14,125 nucleotides of DNA from CAYNRQ01 sp964399875. Lineage in GTDB: Archaea > Aenigmatarchaeota > Aenigmatarchaeia > QMZP01. The translations under genes and the position numbers were made by a program. The notes under the pieces were generated by a model, which had not been told where the DNA came from, did not search any database, and worked only from the letters and a program-made list of their open reading frames with translations. This document shows positions 13,985 to 14,125 of the stretch, piece after piece. Location of the stretch: the NCBI GenBank assembly GCA_964399875.1, contig CAYNRQ010000029.1, forward strand, positions 1 through 14,125, in the 5' to 3' direction. Position 1 is the first letter of the stretch; the number at the start of each line of letters is the position of its first letter.

Positions 13985-14083
13985 AAGATCGCATCCAAGG
14001 CCTTCTATATAAAGAAAACCGTTTCTTTCAGGATATCTGCCGAATCTTCTTTCAAATATGTCCTGGAAGGCTTCTCAAACGGT

Positions 14084-14125
14084 TAATTGATTAGCTCCTT
14101 ACCACCAGTCACATACAATTGGTTA
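14084..14125 (-). CDS. Possible 3' end of a gene entering from the right edge
   Basis: One minus-strand frame is open from the window edge and ends NQLYVTGGKELIN then TAA at 14086-14084. Thirteen residues are too few to identify. Its stop lies just upstream of the unrecognised ORF, consistent with a tightly packed minus-strand series. Confidence 0.25.

Noticed and set aside
14070..14080. Selenocysteine or read-through at TGA 14077-14075 before the unrecognised ORF
   Set aside because: The frame upstream of the TGA is not coding-like and has another stop at 14101-14099, and no SECIS-like structure was seen.
1..14125. CRISPR arrays, tRNA or rRNA genes, transposases and prophage genes
   Set aside because: No regularly spaced repeats, cloverleaf sequences, rRNA-like blocks or transposase motifs were found on either strand. 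Other long frames are antisense or shifted shadows of the genes listed.

Overview
This is an archaeal chromosome segment. It carries an exosome superoperon (Rrp4, Rrp41, Rrp42, SBDS, eL43, Rpo12), both 20S proteasome subunits, the KH-MBL-beta-CASP nuclease aCPSF1/FttA, archaeal SepF, prefoldin beta, a UPF0147 protein and archaeal-type phosphoglycerate mutase. An Era-like GTPase/OapB/OapC trio, UPF0147, compact proteins and short spacers suggest a euryarchaeote or, my preference, a DPANN lineage. No rRNA is present, so this is inference. Translation signals are strong GGAGG-type Shine-Dalgarno (SD) sequences, mixed with apparently leaderless genes.

Plus strand (about 1-4853): a hairpin-containing repeat at the left edge, then the arvA-arvB-arvC trio (GTPase, OapB/DUF2073, zinc-ribbon OapC) that has been tied to extracellular vesicle formation in haloarchaea. 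Next comes a gene-free stretch holding a second repeat copy, then a broken low-molecular-weight phosphatase gene, psmB and aCPSF1.

Minus strand (4856-14125), read from right to left: a 3' gene tail at the edge, an unrecognised ORF, serS, apgM, psmA, SBDS, rrp4, a radical SAM gene, rrp41, rrp42, eL43, rpo12, prefoldin beta, UPF0147 and sepF. The two strands converge between aCPSF1 and sepF with only two bases between the stop codons. The window therefore combines RNA decay (exosome, aCPSF1), protein decay and folding (proteasome, prefoldin), ribosome assembly (SBDS, eL43), transcription (Rpo12) and envelope functions (SepF, ArvABC).

The most unusual signals are in the untranslated leaders. 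The prefoldin leader can form two interleaved helices, an H-type pseudoknot topology, and one helix buries the SD. The rrp41 leader carries the same GACTGCT/AGCAGTC stem. Other points of interest are the radical SAM gene inside the superoperon, the phosphatase remnant, and the repeat pair flanking the arv genes.
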